Shown here one piece after another: positions 1-12,192 of a DNA stretch of 64,000 nucleotides. Below the pieces are notes generated by a model. It saw nothing but the letters and a program-made list of their open reading frames with translations. It was not told the DNA's origin and did not search any database. A program made the position numbers and the translations under genes. Origin of the DNA: Elephas maximus indicus (lineage: Eukaryota > Chordata > Mammalia > Proboscidea > Elephantidae); contig NC_064826.1 in assembly GCF_024166365.1 (NCBI RefSeq), positions 21,352,001 through 21,416,000 of the forward strand. Direction: 5' to 3'. Each line of letters starts with the position of its first letter. Within the stretch, counting starts at the first letter, position 1.

Positions 1-130
1 AGTACTGAGAAGGCTGGTAACCAGGCAGGAAGCAAGGAGGGCTCCTTTCACTGCTAAAAGGGAAATACCCTCCCTGCCTTTCAAATCTTGTCTTACTCTT
101 CATGCAGCCTACCCCAAACAGTTTTTTCTT

Positions 131-302
131 TTTTTACTTTTTAAGATAAGTGTGGATTCATGCTCAGTTAGTTGAGAGATCTCCTCTACCCTTCACCCTC
201 TTTCCCCGATGGTAATATCTTGCGTAATTACAGATCACAGCCAGGATATTGACATTGGTACAACCCACTGATCTTAGTCACACGAAACAGTAAAGAGGGG
301 TC
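131..302 (-). mobile_element. Old L1 3' fragment
   Basis: Resembles ancient L1M 3' UTR sequence in reverse orientation and is cut off by the MLT1 LTR that follows. Confidence 0.4.
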
Positions 303-770
303 TGTATTAGTGTCCTAGAGCCACCACAACAAAGTACCACAAGGCGGGTGGCTCATAAGAACAGAAATTTATTGTCTCACAGTTCTGGAGGCTGGGAGTC
401 CAAAATCAGGCTGTCGGCAGTGTTGATTGCTTCTGAGGGCTCTGAAGGGGAGTCTGTTCTGAGGCTTTCTCCTAGAAGACGTCTTCTGGTGACGACTGGC
501 GATACTTGGCATGCCTTGGCTTGTCAATCACTCCAGCCTCTGCCTCCATCCTCACATGGCTGTCTTTTCTCTGTATGTCTCTCTGTCCTTTTTCCTCTTT
601 TATAAGGACACCACTCAGATTGGATTAGGACCCACCCTGGTCCATTATGACCTCATTGTAGCTGGTAACATCTTCAAAGACCCTATTTCTAAAGAAGGTC
701 GTGCTCAAAGATAGGTTGAAGGGTTAGGAGTCCAACTTACCTTTTGAGGGACACAATTCAATCCATACTA
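303..770 (-). mobile_element. MLT1-type solo LTR (ERVL-MaLR)
   Basis: In reverse it reads the MLT1 pattern: TGTATTAGT start, 'cagaaatttattgtctcacag', 'ttataaggacac', and an 'acacaattcaatcc' end. The family is shared by all placental mammals. Confidence 0.8.
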
Positions 771-849
771 GGATCCCAAGGGAGTACAGTGGAGCACCAA
801 CAATATCTGGGAAACACCATATCCCACCCTCTCTATCTTTTACCCTCAC

Positions 850-1050
850 TTGTTGTCTTCATTGCGCTCAGCCCTGTCTGACATTATATTGTACTCTTCC
901 GACACCTACCTACACTCCCCGACTAGAGTGTAACTTCCCTGAGGTCAGCGATGCTCATCTATTGGGTTCTCTGTGGTATCCTGGGTACCTAGAACACTGC
1001 CTGATATGTAGTCAGCTTTAGTCAGTATTTTTAAATGAATGAATGAATGA
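850..1050 (+). mobile_element. L2 3' end
   Basis: Shows the L2 3' pattern 'cctagaacactgcctgatatgtag' ending in a GAAT/ATGA repeat tail. Confidence 0.55.
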
Positions 1051-1089
1051 TGCTTTTTCAAAGAATTATGCAACCTTTCTGAACTCCAT

Positions 1090-1236
1090 TTTTTGTTGTG
1101 GGGAATATATACACATATATAAAACATTTGCCATTTCAATATTTCTGATGTGTATAATTCAGTGACATTCATTATAGTCATCATGTTGTGCAGCCATCAC
1201 CACTATCCACTTCCAGATTTTTCCATGACTCTAAAC
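1090..1236 (-). mobile_element. Old L1M 3' fragment
   Basis: Matches the common L1M tail in reverse: 'acatttgccatttcaa', 'gtgtataattcagtgac', 'gcagccatcaccactatcc'. Confidence 0.5.
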
Positions 1237-1237
1237 G

Positions 1238-1392
1238 AAAGCTGATGGCATAATGGTTAAGAGCTACGGCTGCTAACCAAAGGTCAGGAGTTCGAATCCA
1301 CCAGGCGCTGCTTGGAAACTCTATGAGGCAGTTCTACTCTGTCCCATAGAGTCGCTGAGTCAGAATCAACTCGACAGCAATGGGATGATGGA
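1238..1392 (+). mobile_element. AfroSINE, short form
   Basis: Contains the tRNA-derived B box 'gttcgaatccaccaggcgct' and the RTE-like tail 'cagaatcaactcgacagcaa'. Confidence 0.85.
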
Positions 1393-1541
1393 TGAAACAG
1401 AAGCTGAGCTTCATTTTTTAAAACGGGCATAATGCTACCCATTTGCAGAGAATTAAATGCCATAAAGTGTGCCAAGTTTCCAGCACAAGGTGCCCAGTGG
1501 GGTCCCAAAGAGTTTTAAGGGCTGTTTGTTTCTCTATTTAA

Positions 1542-1737
1542 GGAGTCCCTGGGTGGTGCAAACAGTTAACATACTTGGCAGCCAACCAAAAGGGTAGAGG
1601 TTCGAGTCCACCCAGGTCACCTTGGAAGAAAGGCCTGGCAATCTTCTGAAAAATCAACCATTGAAAACCCTATGGAGCACAGCTCTACTGATACACATGG
1701 GGTCGCCATGAGTTGGAATCGACTTGACAGCAAGTGG
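1542..1737 (+). mobile_element. AfroSINE, long form
   Basis: Starts 'gagtccctgggtggtgcaaa' and contains the extra 'ggaagaaaggcctggcaatc' block of the long subfamily. Tail is 'tggaatcgacttgacagcaa'. Confidence 0.88.
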
Positions 1738-2395
1738 TACTGGCATGTCTGTTTAAAACCCAGCCTTCCTGAGTCATGTGGAATGTGAATTTTTACACAC
1801 CCCGGTTATCAGCAGAAGCCTTTTCTGGTTATGGAAGGAGCTGCAGGGCTGAAGTGCTCTGCTATGGCTGGCTGGTTGCTTCTGCAGGGCTCATGTCCCT
1901 GAGGAGGTCACACGGAAAGAGCAGTACAAGTAATTAGTTTCTTACCCAGAGGCTGGCATTGGGAGGGATCCAACCGGGAACAAGAGCCCGGGTGAGCAGC
2001 GCTGGCTGAGTCTCCATTCCCCTCTGAGAGTGGCACTGCTTCTCCCGGCCACCCAGGGGGCAGAAATCTTGGCACTGCTACATCAGGGCAAAGTACCAAG
2101 GAGTCTGACCTCTATTCACATCCATTTCAGGGAGAAAAGTATTCTGATTTGGACAAAATCCCAGAACTTATTAAATAATGTATTAAGCATCGAGGTCAAG
2201 TGAAATAAATTCAAGAAAAACAGTTCATGACAAGCAACGCATACAAATTTCAAGCATGGAAGCTTGTTTTTGTCATTTCGTTATAAAACTGGGAGAGGGC
2301 TCAAAGGTCATGAGGCTTTTTCCTCTTCTGATTCCATCAACCCTAGCGCCAGGTCATTTATGGTATTCCCGTTTATGTATCTGTAGCAGCACCTT

Positions 2396-2645
2396 GTTAT
2401 TGTTGTTGTTAGGTGCCATGGAGTCAGTTCCCACTCATAGTGACCCTATGTACAACAGAACAAAACTCTGCCCAGTCCTGAGCCATCCTCGCAATCATTA
2501 TGATTGAGCCCATTGGCACAGTTAGTAAAGCAACTTCCAAACAGAGTAGAACTGCCCCATAGGGTTTCCAAGGGGCAGCTGGTGGATTTGAACTGCGAAC
2601 CTTTTCATTAGTAGCTGAGCTCTTAACCACTGTGCCACCAGGACT
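2396..2645 (-). mobile_element. AfroSINE body joined to a longer RTE 3' tail
   Basis: In reverse, an AfroSINE head and body (2540-2645) continues into about 115 bases matching the RTE 3' end (2396-2510), instead of the usual 40-base tail. It may be a chimera or two nested insertions. Confidence 0.6.
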
Positions 2646-2821
2646 CCAGACATCCAGAAGTCCCCGCTGTTGGAAGCTGGCTACCGTTTTCCTTACGGTC
2701 TGTTAGGTCCACTTCTGCAGTGTTCAGCATCCCTCAGTGGAAGAAGCGTTAGCACCCAGTCTAGAAAGCTAATTGTGAGGAGGTGAAATTTCAGCTTTAA
2801 CAAGGTGCTAAGCAATTGTGT

Positions 2822-3089
2822 AAACCACTCGCTGTCTAGTCAACACCTGCTCATGGCGAACCCATGTGTGGCAGAGTAGAACTATACTCCATAGGGTTTT
2901 CAAAGGCTGATTTTTGGAAAGTAGATCACCAAGCCTTTCTTCTGAGGCAGATTTAAATGGGACAGTTGGGTGGTTATGGACAGGCCCTTCTGCAGGATTT
3001 GAACCAGCTGGATCAAATGGTGGACTCAAGCCTTCAACATTTGGTTAGCAGGTGAGCAGGTTAACTGTTTGTGTCACTCAAGGACTCCA
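2822..3089 (-). mobile_element. AfroSINE, long form, diverged
   Basis: Long-form AfroSINE in reverse with a middle expansion around 2960-3020; head is 'ggagtccttgagtgacacaa'. Confidence 0.75.
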
Positions 3090-3542
3090 AGGAATTGTAC
3101 AAACAATGCTTTAAGATTTCCTCTCCATTTCTCCTCTATCCCCACCTCAAAAATTGAGTATACAGAATCTTTTAAAAAGCCATTTGCCAGTTATATCCAT
3201 TCTCTCCATCTTTAGTAATAGAATGCCTGATTTTTAGTTGGGTGTGAGGTCTTCTGGAACACAGATTACATTTCTTGTTCTCCCTTGCAGCTAGGTAAGG
3301 CCATGCGGCTAAGTCCTAGCAAAAGAGATGTAAGCTGAAGTGTCAGGTGCAAGTTCTGTGAGGAATCCTTCAAAGAAGAGGGCGTTCTCTTTTTCACTCC
3401 TTGGTTTTTCTTTCTGATTGGAATACAGACTTGATGGCTGGGGACTGAGCAACCATCCTGAGTCATGAAGTAACACGATAGCATCATGTATCAAGTAGCA
3501 TGATAAAAAGGCACCAGTTCCTTGATGATTATAAAATTTCCA

Positions 3543-3755
3543 TGTTGTTGTTGTTGTTAGTTGCCTTCAAATCAATTCTGACCCATGGCTACCCCATGAG
3601 TGCAGAGTAGAACTGCTCCAGAGAGTTCTTAAGGCTGTGCCCTTTCGGAAGTAGATCGCCAGCCCTGTCTTCTGAGGCACCTCTGGGTGAGTTTAAATGA
3701 CCAACTTTTTGGCTAGTAGTCAAGTGCTTAACCGTTTGTGCCATCCAGGAACTCC
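3543..3755 (-). mobile_element. AfroSINE, long form
   Basis: Runs from a GTT-repeat tail to 'ggagttcctggatggcacaa' at the head; includes the 'agaagacagggctggcgatc' block in reverse. Confidence 0.85.
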
Positions 3756-4600
3756 TTAAAACTATCATACCAGTCCTCAACTGTGTACCTCCGGACCACC
3801 ATTATGTGTACAAGAAATAAATTTGGATTTTCTGTCACATTGAGTCAGAATTAAAACTAACTCATTCAATTAGATAAAACTCCTAACTGCTGTCCAGAAT
3901 TAGTCTCATGGCAAATGACAGTATTATTTAGCAACACTTCTAAACAACGAAGAAAATAGGGTTAATTTACAGGTGGTCAGGGCCTTAAGGATAAAGTTCT
4001 TGTAGCTTCTGGGGGAAGTCTTGAAAATGTATATTCCAGATACATGAGCAACACCGCTGCTGTGTGTTCAGCAATATTGATGCTGTCACAGTCACTGCCC
4101 TCTGCACATAGGGTGACGAGCACCTTGGCGACAGTCTCCCTGACTATACTGACTGCCCTTTGGTTTGAGGCTAAAGCCATTTTGGCAGTGTCAGGTGTAT
4201 GTCAAACCTTGCTCTGGAGTTACCAGGCTTACAGGTTTTCGGCTGGGGTTTGATTCAGGTTGTGTGGGACTTAAAGCTTATACAGTTTGGGAGGTTTTTA
4301 AAAATAAAAAGAACACCAAAGTGTGACACACAATGGCTAGAGGCCCTCCTAGGGCCAAACAAAACTTTGTTATTATGTAAGCTGTGCATGTGTTTCATAG
4401 AAAATTAGGAACTATAAATAAGCTAAAACAAACGAATAGCATATTCTTACCTCCTGAAGAACATTACTGTAATAACTACATGTGTGTGTATTTCTGTGTC
4501 CAAAATGAAAACATACTCTAGAAATTGTTTCGTAACTTACTTTATTCAGTCAACAACTTGTGTTTCTGTATATTTTCGTCTCATCTCATCTTATTCCATC
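3756..4600. other. No gene or clear repeat seen
   Basis: AT-rich sequence. Overlapping 67-69 residue frames around 4000-4250 on both strands resemble no family and have no coding support. Probably decayed repeat. Confidence 0.4.
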
Positions 4601-4606
4601 TGTTAT

Positions 4607-5028
4607 GAATGGAGTTGTCTCCTCCCCCAAATATATATTTTGAAGTCCTAACCCTTATACCTTTAAATATGATCCTGTTTGGAAATAAAAGTTTTTGTTT
4701 TGTTTTGTTATGGTTATGAGGTCACACCAGAGTAGGGTGGGTCCTGAACCTAATCACTTCTAAATGGTGTCTAATAACAAAAGCAGAATAGACACAGACA
4801 CACACACGGGAAGACAGATACCACGTGAGGAACTGTCTACAAGCAAAGGAATGCCAAGGATTGCCAGCAGTCACCAGAAACTAGGAGAGAGGCCCACAGA
4901 AAGAATCGGCATGGTCAAGACCTTGATTTGGACTTCCAGCCTCCAGTACTGTGAGAATATGAATTTCTGTTCTTTAAAGCCACCCACTTATAGTATTTCT
5001 GTTACAGCAGCACTAGGAAGCTGAGACA
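4607..5028 (+). mobile_element. MLT1-type solo LTR
   Basis: Starts TGTTATGAATGGAGTTGTC and ends 'cagcactaggaagctgagac', with 'taagagggtcctgaacctaa'-like spacing between. Old, about the divergence of the copy at 303. Confidence 0.75.
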
Positions 5029-5399
5029 CCATCTAGTTTCTAGGCTGTATTAAAATTTCTTTAGCTAATTCCATTTATTCTCACTGGTTTATCCAAATCA
5101 GTATTCAATCCAGGACCACACATTTTCCCTTAAGTTTATTTTAATCTCTGTTTTAGGACACTTGCTAGTGGAAGCAATTGAACCTGTTATCCTACAGAAT
5201 GCCCCACCTTCTGGATTTGTCTGGTTGCTTCCTGTGGTGGTGTTTGGCTTGCTTCTCTAGCCATTCTATTTCCTGTGAAATAGAAGTTATATTTAAAGGG
5301 TTGATGGATCAAGGTAAGCATTTTTTAATTAAAATAATGACTATTTCTTAGTATACATCTACCATGAGATCTATGTAAGATATTACTTTCTTCTCCCAA

Positions 5400-6350
5400 A
5401 GAATGTCAGGAGGAAAATACATATAAAGAATACATATTAGAAGAAAATGATTCCAGGAAATAGAAGAGAACAGTTGACAAGAATCTCGTCTGCACTCCAA
5501 GGAAATAAAATATAATATGGACCCAGTGAAACAAACAAAAAAATCAAAGATATGAGAATACAGTGGAAAGGGGCTGAAAGAGGTTAAGGAAAGAAATAGA
5601 AGAAAAACCCAGTGAGTATCTGAAAGTCAAATTAGAAGCCACAAAAAGTAGAATCAACACAGCAGAAAACTGGGTCAGTGACATTGGTAACAGGCTTGAA
5701 AATATCACACAGAAAACAATGAAGAAGGTTAAAGAGATGAAGTGATATGACAGATTTGTAAGACATTTGTGGAGCTCCAAAATACAGAGTCCCTGATGAC
5801 GAGGAAGGAAATAGAATTAAAAAGAAAAAAGTCAAAAATATAAAAGAAAAAAAGCTTTCGTGAAATAAGAACAACAACAAAAACCCAGCTGGGCAAATGA
5901 ACAGGATTTACTATCTTCCAGATAAAATCAAGCAGGGAAACGACTAAGACTAGAATAGTTCTTGTGAAGTCCCACATCACAGGGATATCAAAAGCATCCC
6001 ATCTACAAACATCCAGATAGAAGAAGCAGACAATCTACCAAGGAGAATAAAAGGAATCTGGCTCCAGACTCTTTTTAAGCAATTTTAGATGACATAAGAC
6101 AATGAGATAACGCAGGAAGAATGTTGAGGAGGAAAGAGTGAGGCTCAATAATTCTATAAATGGCTACAAATTCATTCAAGTATAAAAGTAATAAAAATAA
6201 CCTTAAAACACTAGGCACACTAGAATAAATACATCCACAAGCTGGTGTATGGAAAATTAATTGACAAACCATGAGCTAACATTTAATTTTTAAAACGGAA
6301 GACATAAAGTATAAAATGTGAAATAAGAAAACATATATAAGTACAAACAA
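5400..6350 (+). mobile_element. HAL1 or L1 ORF1 remnant
   Basis: A-rich sequence on the plus strand with charged, coiled-coil-like degraded frames (Lys/Glu/Ser-rich) of L1 ORF1 type. No intact frame. Reverse-strand Phe/Leu-rich frames here are shadows. Confidence 0.5.
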
Positions 6351-6920
6351 AGAGGAGGTACCGGCTGCTGGGACAAGCTAGTGCCACGAAGCTGTATTAC
6401 TTCGGGAATGGTCTAGGCAGTAAAAAGACCCCAAAATGCAGTGACTCAAGCAAGGTAGAATTTTGATTGTCTCTTACACAGCAATCCAGAGGTGAGCAAT
6501 CCAGAGCTGATAGAGTACCTCTGCCATTCCCAACATGTGACTGCCATCGCTAGGTTGCAAGGTGGCTGCTCCAACCCCTGCCATCATGTTTGCATCCTGG
6601 CAGGTGGGAAAGGGAAAGGAAGGGTGCACACTCATTCTTTTTAAGAGCATGACCTGGAAATGGCATAATCACTTTTGCTCACATCCCATTGGTCAGAATT
6701 CAGTTAGGTGGCCACACTCACCTTCAGGGAAAGATGGGAACTGGAGCTTTCAGCAGGGTGGTCATGAGCCCAGCTAAAACTGAGGAGTTCTATTATTATT
6801 TATCTTTTAAGGAAGGAGAGGCCAACGGATATTAACGGGCAACTACTAGCCTCTGCAAAAAAGCCAGGTCACAGAACTACTCTGCTACATACCCGCTAAA
6901 TACATCGAAAATATATATAC
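6351..6920. other. Unassigned ancient repeat-like stretch
   Basis: Pieces such as 'agtgactcaagcaaggtaga' and 'cacatcccattggtcagaat' look like an old interspersed repeat of placental mammals that I cannot name. Confidence 0.35.
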
Positions 6921-6921
6921 T

Positions 6922-7550
6922 TTAAAAAATTTTTTTATTGTACTTTAAGCGAAAGTTTACAGTTCAAGTTAATTTCTCATACAAAAATTTATATACACGT
7001 TGTTATGTGACCCTAGTTGCTCTCCCTATAATGTGACAGCACACTTCTCCTTCTACCCTGTATTTCCTGTGTCCATTCAAGCAGCTCCTGTCCCTTTCTG
7101 CCCTCTCATCTCACCTCTGGACAGGAGCTACCCATTCAGCCTCATGTATCTACTTGAGCTAAGAAGCACAATCTTCACGAGTATCATTTTATGTCTTATA
7201 GTCCAGTATAATCTTTGTCTGAAAAATTGGCTTCAGGAATAACGGTTTTAGTTTTGGGCTAATAGAGTCCAGGAGCCATGTCTTCTGGGGTCCCTTTGGT
7301 CAGTCTCAGTCGGGTCATTAAGCCTTTTTTTTTTTTACTAGAATTTGAATTCTGCATCCCACTTTTCTCCTGCTCCGTCAAGGACTTTCTGTTGTGTTTC
7401 CTGTCAGGGCGGACATTGGTGTTAACTGGGCAACATCTAGTTCTTCTGGTCTCAGGCTGATAGAGTCTCTGGTTTATGTGGCCCTTTTCTGTCTCTTGGG
7501 CTCATATTTTCCTTGTGTCTTTGGTATTCTTTGCTCTTCTTTGCTCCAGG
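6922..7550 (-). mobile_element. L1 3' UTR, lineage-specific type
   Basis: In reverse it ends with the L1 tail plus A-run (6922-6960) and shares 'gtgtccattc', 'tcgcctctgg' and 'agtctcagtc' blocks with the L1 copy at 33215-33620. Confidence 0.75.
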
Positions 7551-7559
7551 AAAAATCAT

Positions 7560-7955
7560 AGGAAATATTTTTAATACATTTTTCTAAAAGAGCATTTTTA
7601 GATTTATAGAAAAATTATGTAGAAAGTACAGAGAGTTCCCATATATCTCTCTCTCCCCTGCCAACAATTTCTCCTATTATTAATATCTTGTATTAATGTA
7701 GTGCATTTGTTAAAATTAATAAACCAAATATTGATACATTATTAAGTAAGTCCATAGGTTACAGTAGAGCTCACCCTTTGTGTTGTACAGTTCTATGGGT
7801 TTTCACAAATGCATAATGTTGTGTGTCCACCATTATAGTATCATGCAGAATAGTATTTTTAAACAGCAAAAAATTTACTAGTGACAGCCTAACAAGGAAA
7901 GAGGTTATGTTTTGACCAAGGGGTTGGGAGAACAGACAATTTGGACATGGCCTGA
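7560..7955 (-). mobile_element. Old L1M 3' fragment
   Basis: Contains, in L1M order and in reverse, 'gttacagtagagctcaccct', 'ttctatgggttttcacaaat' and 'ccaccattatagtatcatgc'. Confidence 0.55.
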
Positions 7956-7956
7956 T

Positions 7957-8280
7957 GTGATGGTTAATTTTACATGTCAACTGGGCTAGGCTATGGTGCC
8001 CAGTTGTTTGGTCAAACACCTGTTTAGATGCTGAAGATGAAGTAGTTACATATGATGAAATCAGTTGGCCTTAAGTAGATTATGCTCTGTAAATGGATGG
8101 GCCTCATCCATTTAGTTGAAGGCCTTAAGAGCAAGAATAGAGTTTTTCTTAGGGTGTGTTCTTCTTCCAGACTATAAATAGACATCTTGCCAGAACTTCT
8201 TCACTCTCTTCCTATCACCTGACCTATGGATATGGGGACACACAACTGCAAGAGTCCCCGGCTTTTTGTCTAACCTACAG
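7957..8280 (+). mobile_element. MLT2-like LTR (ERVL)
   Basis: Starts TGTGATGGTTAATTTTACATG and contains 'gggcctcatccatttagttg' and 'gaaggcc', characteristic of MLT2 LTRs. The 3' part is eroded. Confidence 0.65.
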
Positions 8281-9517
8281 ATTTTGCACTTGCCAGCCCT
8301 GTAGATAAGGCAGGACTATGGCAGGGGCTCAGCTGGCTGGAGCGGGAGGCTAGATCATGAGAGGTATTGGAACTTGATCCTGTAAACAGGAGAGGAATGT
8401 AGGCAAGAACTCTCACCTGGACAGATGGTCCATAAGAGATTGGAGATGAGGACCAAGTGGGGGGTGAGAATGGACGAGGCAGACTGTAGCTGGCTGGGGT
8501 GGGGCCGGATGGACTCTGGAGAGCCAGTGATAGCATGGCTGGGATTGTACTGGAAAGCAACTGATGCTGACAGGGACTTGTTGCCCTGAGAGCCAAGAAG
8601 AAGGTGAGAGAAGAGCAAAGGAGCCTAGAAGAACAGCCCTGTACGAGGTGGGACTAGGAGGTGGAGGTAGCAAAGGAAGCTAAAAAGAGGCTCTCTGTTA
8701 TAGGGTCTCCAAAGCCAAGAGAAAAGTGTTAAGGACAAAGTCAGCGCTGCAACATGGGAGTTCTCAACCCTATCAAACTCAAGTCCCCTGTTCATGACGA
8801 ACACTTTGTAACATCACTTCACCACCCTGAAATTAAAGTTCATAGTGGATATCATCTATTATACATATAATTTTTTAAAATCAATATGCTGCCCAGTTGT
8901 AATACAAACAAAAAAATTTATAGTAAAACATATATATTCCATTGTGTAAATGCACTTGCATGATCCCACTAGAAATACTAGAAGTGATAAAGAAATATAA
9001 TCAGATGCTTGTACCCAGAATGCAACTGTAAAGGTATATGGAATTGGCCGCTCTAAAAACCGTAAAACCCCACGACAGATTACTAGATGGAGTCCAAAAT
9101 ACTCTGTTGGGTAATAAGGGAGATGGCATTATTGTAAAGTTAATGAATTGCCTGAGGTTAGCCTGCTCAGCTAAGCGGTCAGGAGGTGCAGATCCAATCC
9201 ATTTGGGTCTCAGCCGTGGTGTGTGGTGCCACCTGGTGGAAGTTATCCACTCAGTGGCATTTAGATTTTGGGTCCTGTGGCTCTTTGTGATTTCCAGGAC
9301 AGCGGCAGTGATTCCAGGAACTTCTGGTTACTGGGGGCCCATTTCCTCAGCCTGATCTGGGGAATATACTAAACCCAGAGGAGCGGTCCCCAACTTCCAA
9401 GATTAGTTGCCTGCCTTTCCCCTCCAAACCCCCATGCCTCAGGTGAGTCCCTACTAAGAAGGGGGTTTGGTAGGGGGTGGGAAACAACAGCCAATCTCAT
9501 ATTATCTGAATTTTCTG
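8281..9517. other. No gene recognised
   Basis: GA-rich 8300-8700 gives long reverse-strand frames (up to 108 residues, Ser/Pro-rich) that look compositional. 8750-9010 is AT-rich. 9030-9370 has an open frame of 105 codons without homology I recognise. Confidence 0.4.
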
Positions 9518-9665
9518 AGCCTGCAACAAAAGATCTCAGCGATGACAGCTGAAAGGAATGGGCCATCTGGTGGCTGATGCTGGAAGAAGAGGACCAGAGG
9601 CCATTGTCCCACTGCCCTGTGGAGTTTGAGAGACGCAAGCTGCCCAAAGCCCCTGCCTATCTATG
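9518..9665. repeat. Copy 1 of a 150-base block that recurs at 12043-12192
   Basis: Starts 'ctgcaacaaaagatctcagc' and contains 'gaagaggaccagaggc'. About 75-80% alike by eye with the second copy. Both sit immediately next to a tRNA-Gly-headed SINE in the same orientation. Confidence 0.75.
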
Positions 9666-9667
9666 TT

Positions 9668-9855
9668 CATGTTGTTGTTAGCTGCCTTGAACTCGTGGCC
9701 ACCCATGCACGACGGTCCTACACCAACTCCATGGTCATACTGTTCTGATCCATAGGATCCACTGGGTTTTTTAATTGGTGGATTTTTTTGGAATCGAACC
9801 TGGGTCGACCGAATGGAAGGTGAGAATTCCACCACTGAACCACCAATGCCTCCCA
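9668..9855 (-). mobile_element. tRNA-Gly-headed SINE
   Basis: In reverse, the head 'ggcattggtggttcagtggt' is nearly a tRNA-Gly(GCC) gene start. The opposite end is an RTE-like GTT-repeat tail. 3' truncated and diverged. Confidence 0.65.
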
Positions 9856-9870
9856 CCCCCCATACTCATG

Positions 9871-10054
9871 TTATTAGTTGCCTTCGAGTCAGTTTCAACT
9901 CCTGGCAACCCCTTATGGGCAGAGTAGAACTGCTCCATAGGGTTTTCACATTTTGGAAGCGATCGCCAGGCCTGTCTTCTGAGGTGCCTCTGGGTACATT
10001 TGAAAGGACAGTCTTTCCGCTAGCAGTCAAGCACTTAGCCATTTCCACCACCCA
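9871..10054 (-). mobile_element. AfroSINE, long form
   Basis: Long-form body in reverse with tail 'gttgccttcgagtcagtttc' and the 'agacaggcctggcgatcg' block. Confidence 0.85.
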
Positions 10055-10268
10055 GGATTTGTGAATCACTTACACTGTTTTGGGCGGTACTTTCTCATTT
10101 GTGAAGTGTGGACAATAATAACAGCTATTTCAGACAATTATGAGGATTGCATTAGATTGTAGGTTTGGAGACACTTTACGAGTGCAAAACATTTACAGAT
10201 GGAATGTCCTGCGTGAGTGCGTGTGTGTGAGAGAGAGACAAGCCCATATCACTAGTTGCCGCATTCTC

Positions 10269-10481
10269 CAGGGATGGATTACCCAATAAGCAAGGTACCC
10301 AGGGGCTTACTTGTGTTTACTTCCTAATCTGTAGTGCACAATTTCACATGGGTTTCACCACGTCTTTGAAAACCACGTGAAACTGTGCACTACAGATTAG
10401 TAAGCAAACTCAATTAAGCCCGTGCTTACCTTGCTTACTGTTAGCCCGTACGTACCATGCTTGCTGGTTAATCTGCCACTG
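10269..10481. mobile_element. Palindromic MITE-like element, hAT type (tentative)
   Basis: About 70-base imperfect inverted arms around a loop near 10360-10372. The inner arms share 'taatctgtagtgcaca' on opposite strands. Outer ends read CAGGGATGGATTACC and, in reverse, CAGTGGCAGATTAACC, like hAT-Tip100 termini. The flanking 8 bases do not match, so the insertion is old or the ends are misplaced. Confidence 0.6.
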
Positions 10482-12042
10482 CTTCTTGCCCTTCTAGATA
10501 TGGCCCTTGATTGAATGAAGGCAGGAATGGGTATTTCAGAAATTCCTTTCCTTCTTTGTGCCAGACAATGTGCTTAATTGGAGACTTGATGGGGCTATAA
10601 AACCAATTTAAAAGAAACCATCTATGACTATTTCTTTGCATTTCCTGTGCACATGGTATGTTTCTGTCACTTCTGCAATTATTAAAATCGACAAGCATGT
10701 TTTGTGTGGGCATCATTAAGACTTTTAGTGTTACTTTAATAAAATTTATCCAGATACCCAATGGAGAAATTGAACTGATTTATTCTAAGTCAAGCAGGAA
10801 TGGGAGAACTGCTCCTTCTCAGAACAGCTCTAGCTTATATTTCTGATTGTTTCAAGTTATAGTTCCTGTAAGTGGCCTCCACCTTAATAACCTTAAATGT
10901 TCCCTTTAAATTAGGAAGCATTACCATTCTCGGTGATTGTTTCCTCTTTCGAAGCCATGGCCTTGGATTTCTCGACACTGACCTCATGTGGCTTTTTGAT
11001 GATTTCTAAATCGATTTTTTCGTGGTGCTAAGAGCTCTTTGGGAACCGTTGGTAGCCCCAGGATGCAGGTCGGAGCCACGTAACTCTACTTATTCCATTT
11101 CCCAGAGTCTCTGTTCCCCTAACCTGCCTTCTCATCAACACCAACAGAGTCTTAATTGACCAGCTGCTTATTACTTAAGACTTACAAGGGCAGTTGTGAA
11201 ACGTTAGTCTCATTTCCATCACATTTTAAATGGGCCCATCTTGGTATTAGTCCTTGAAGACATTTTCTCTTTTCCCTTCTCCGAATTTCCTTTTGTTAGC
11301 TTTAAAATGCCTTTTATGTTATTTTGGGGGTTATTTCTGCAAGTGTCATGTCCTGGTGAGCCTTAATTGGCACTGGAAAACAATGTTCTGTTTCTTTTCT
11401 CTTTGAAATGGTTGTGTTTATTGGCCATTAAAAACTTTAACCATCCTGTATGCGGTACTCTGTTCATCTAAGAAATAGTCTCTGGGAAATCAATTTAGGT
11501 GATGAGGCTGTTCTGCAAAGGCTGTAGTTTCTTCCCTTATTTGGGGTGAGGCACCACATGGGCAGCCAAGGCTGGCTATGACAGAAATAGACTTAGTTAA
11601 CAACTTTTAATTGAGTGTCCAGTAGGAACCAGGGACTTTGCCAGGTCTGGAAGATAAGAAAATGAATAAACACACAGATGGTTGGTACGTTTGTATACAC
11701 AGCATCCACTTTTCTGGTAATAGCCCCACATCAATTAAACTTCATGGTTATGCGGTGGTAAGCACAGAAAGTGACCAGCTTAAGCCAAAGGGAATTTATT
11801 GGAAGACTCTTGGGGGCTCTCGATGCCAGCTGGAGGCTAAGGGAACCAGAGAGGGGAATAGGCAGGAACCGAAGTTCTCAAACTCCAGTAGAAACTGAGT
11901 CAACCTGGTGAAAGGCAGGGAAGGTCAGGACATCTCGGTGTCACCCACAGGAATATGGTTCATCCCAGACCATACCTGCTAAAGGCTGAAACACACAGGT
12001 ACACATTGCCCTTGAGTGGATTGCCTGGAAACTAGGCTGGGC
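10482..12042. other. Unique-looking intergenic sequence
   Basis: No gene recognised. Frames up to 97 codons at 10468-10761 and 86 codons at 11638-11898 show no family resemblance or splice context. Confidence 0.45.
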
Positions 12043-12192
12043 TGAGACTGCAACAAAAGTTCTCACTGATGACAGCAGAGAGAAATGAGCAGGCTGGGGC
12101 TGACGCTGGGGGAAGAGGACCAGAGGCTATCGCCCCACTGCTTGCTGGACTTTGAGAAGCACAACATGCCCAAAGCTCCTGCCTCTATTCAT
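12043..12192. repeat. Copy 2 of the 150-base block at 9518-9665
   Basis: Starts 'ctgcaacaaaagttctcact' and contains 'ggaagaggaccagaggctat'. It is followed, as in copy 1, by a GTT-repeat and a minus-strand tRNA-Gly-headed SINE. Similarity stops upstream of this block. Confidence 0.75.

Noticed and set aside
8270-8673. Three overlapping minus-strand frames of 86-108 codons
   Set aside because: All come from one GA-rich stretch read in three phases; no family resemblance or splice context.
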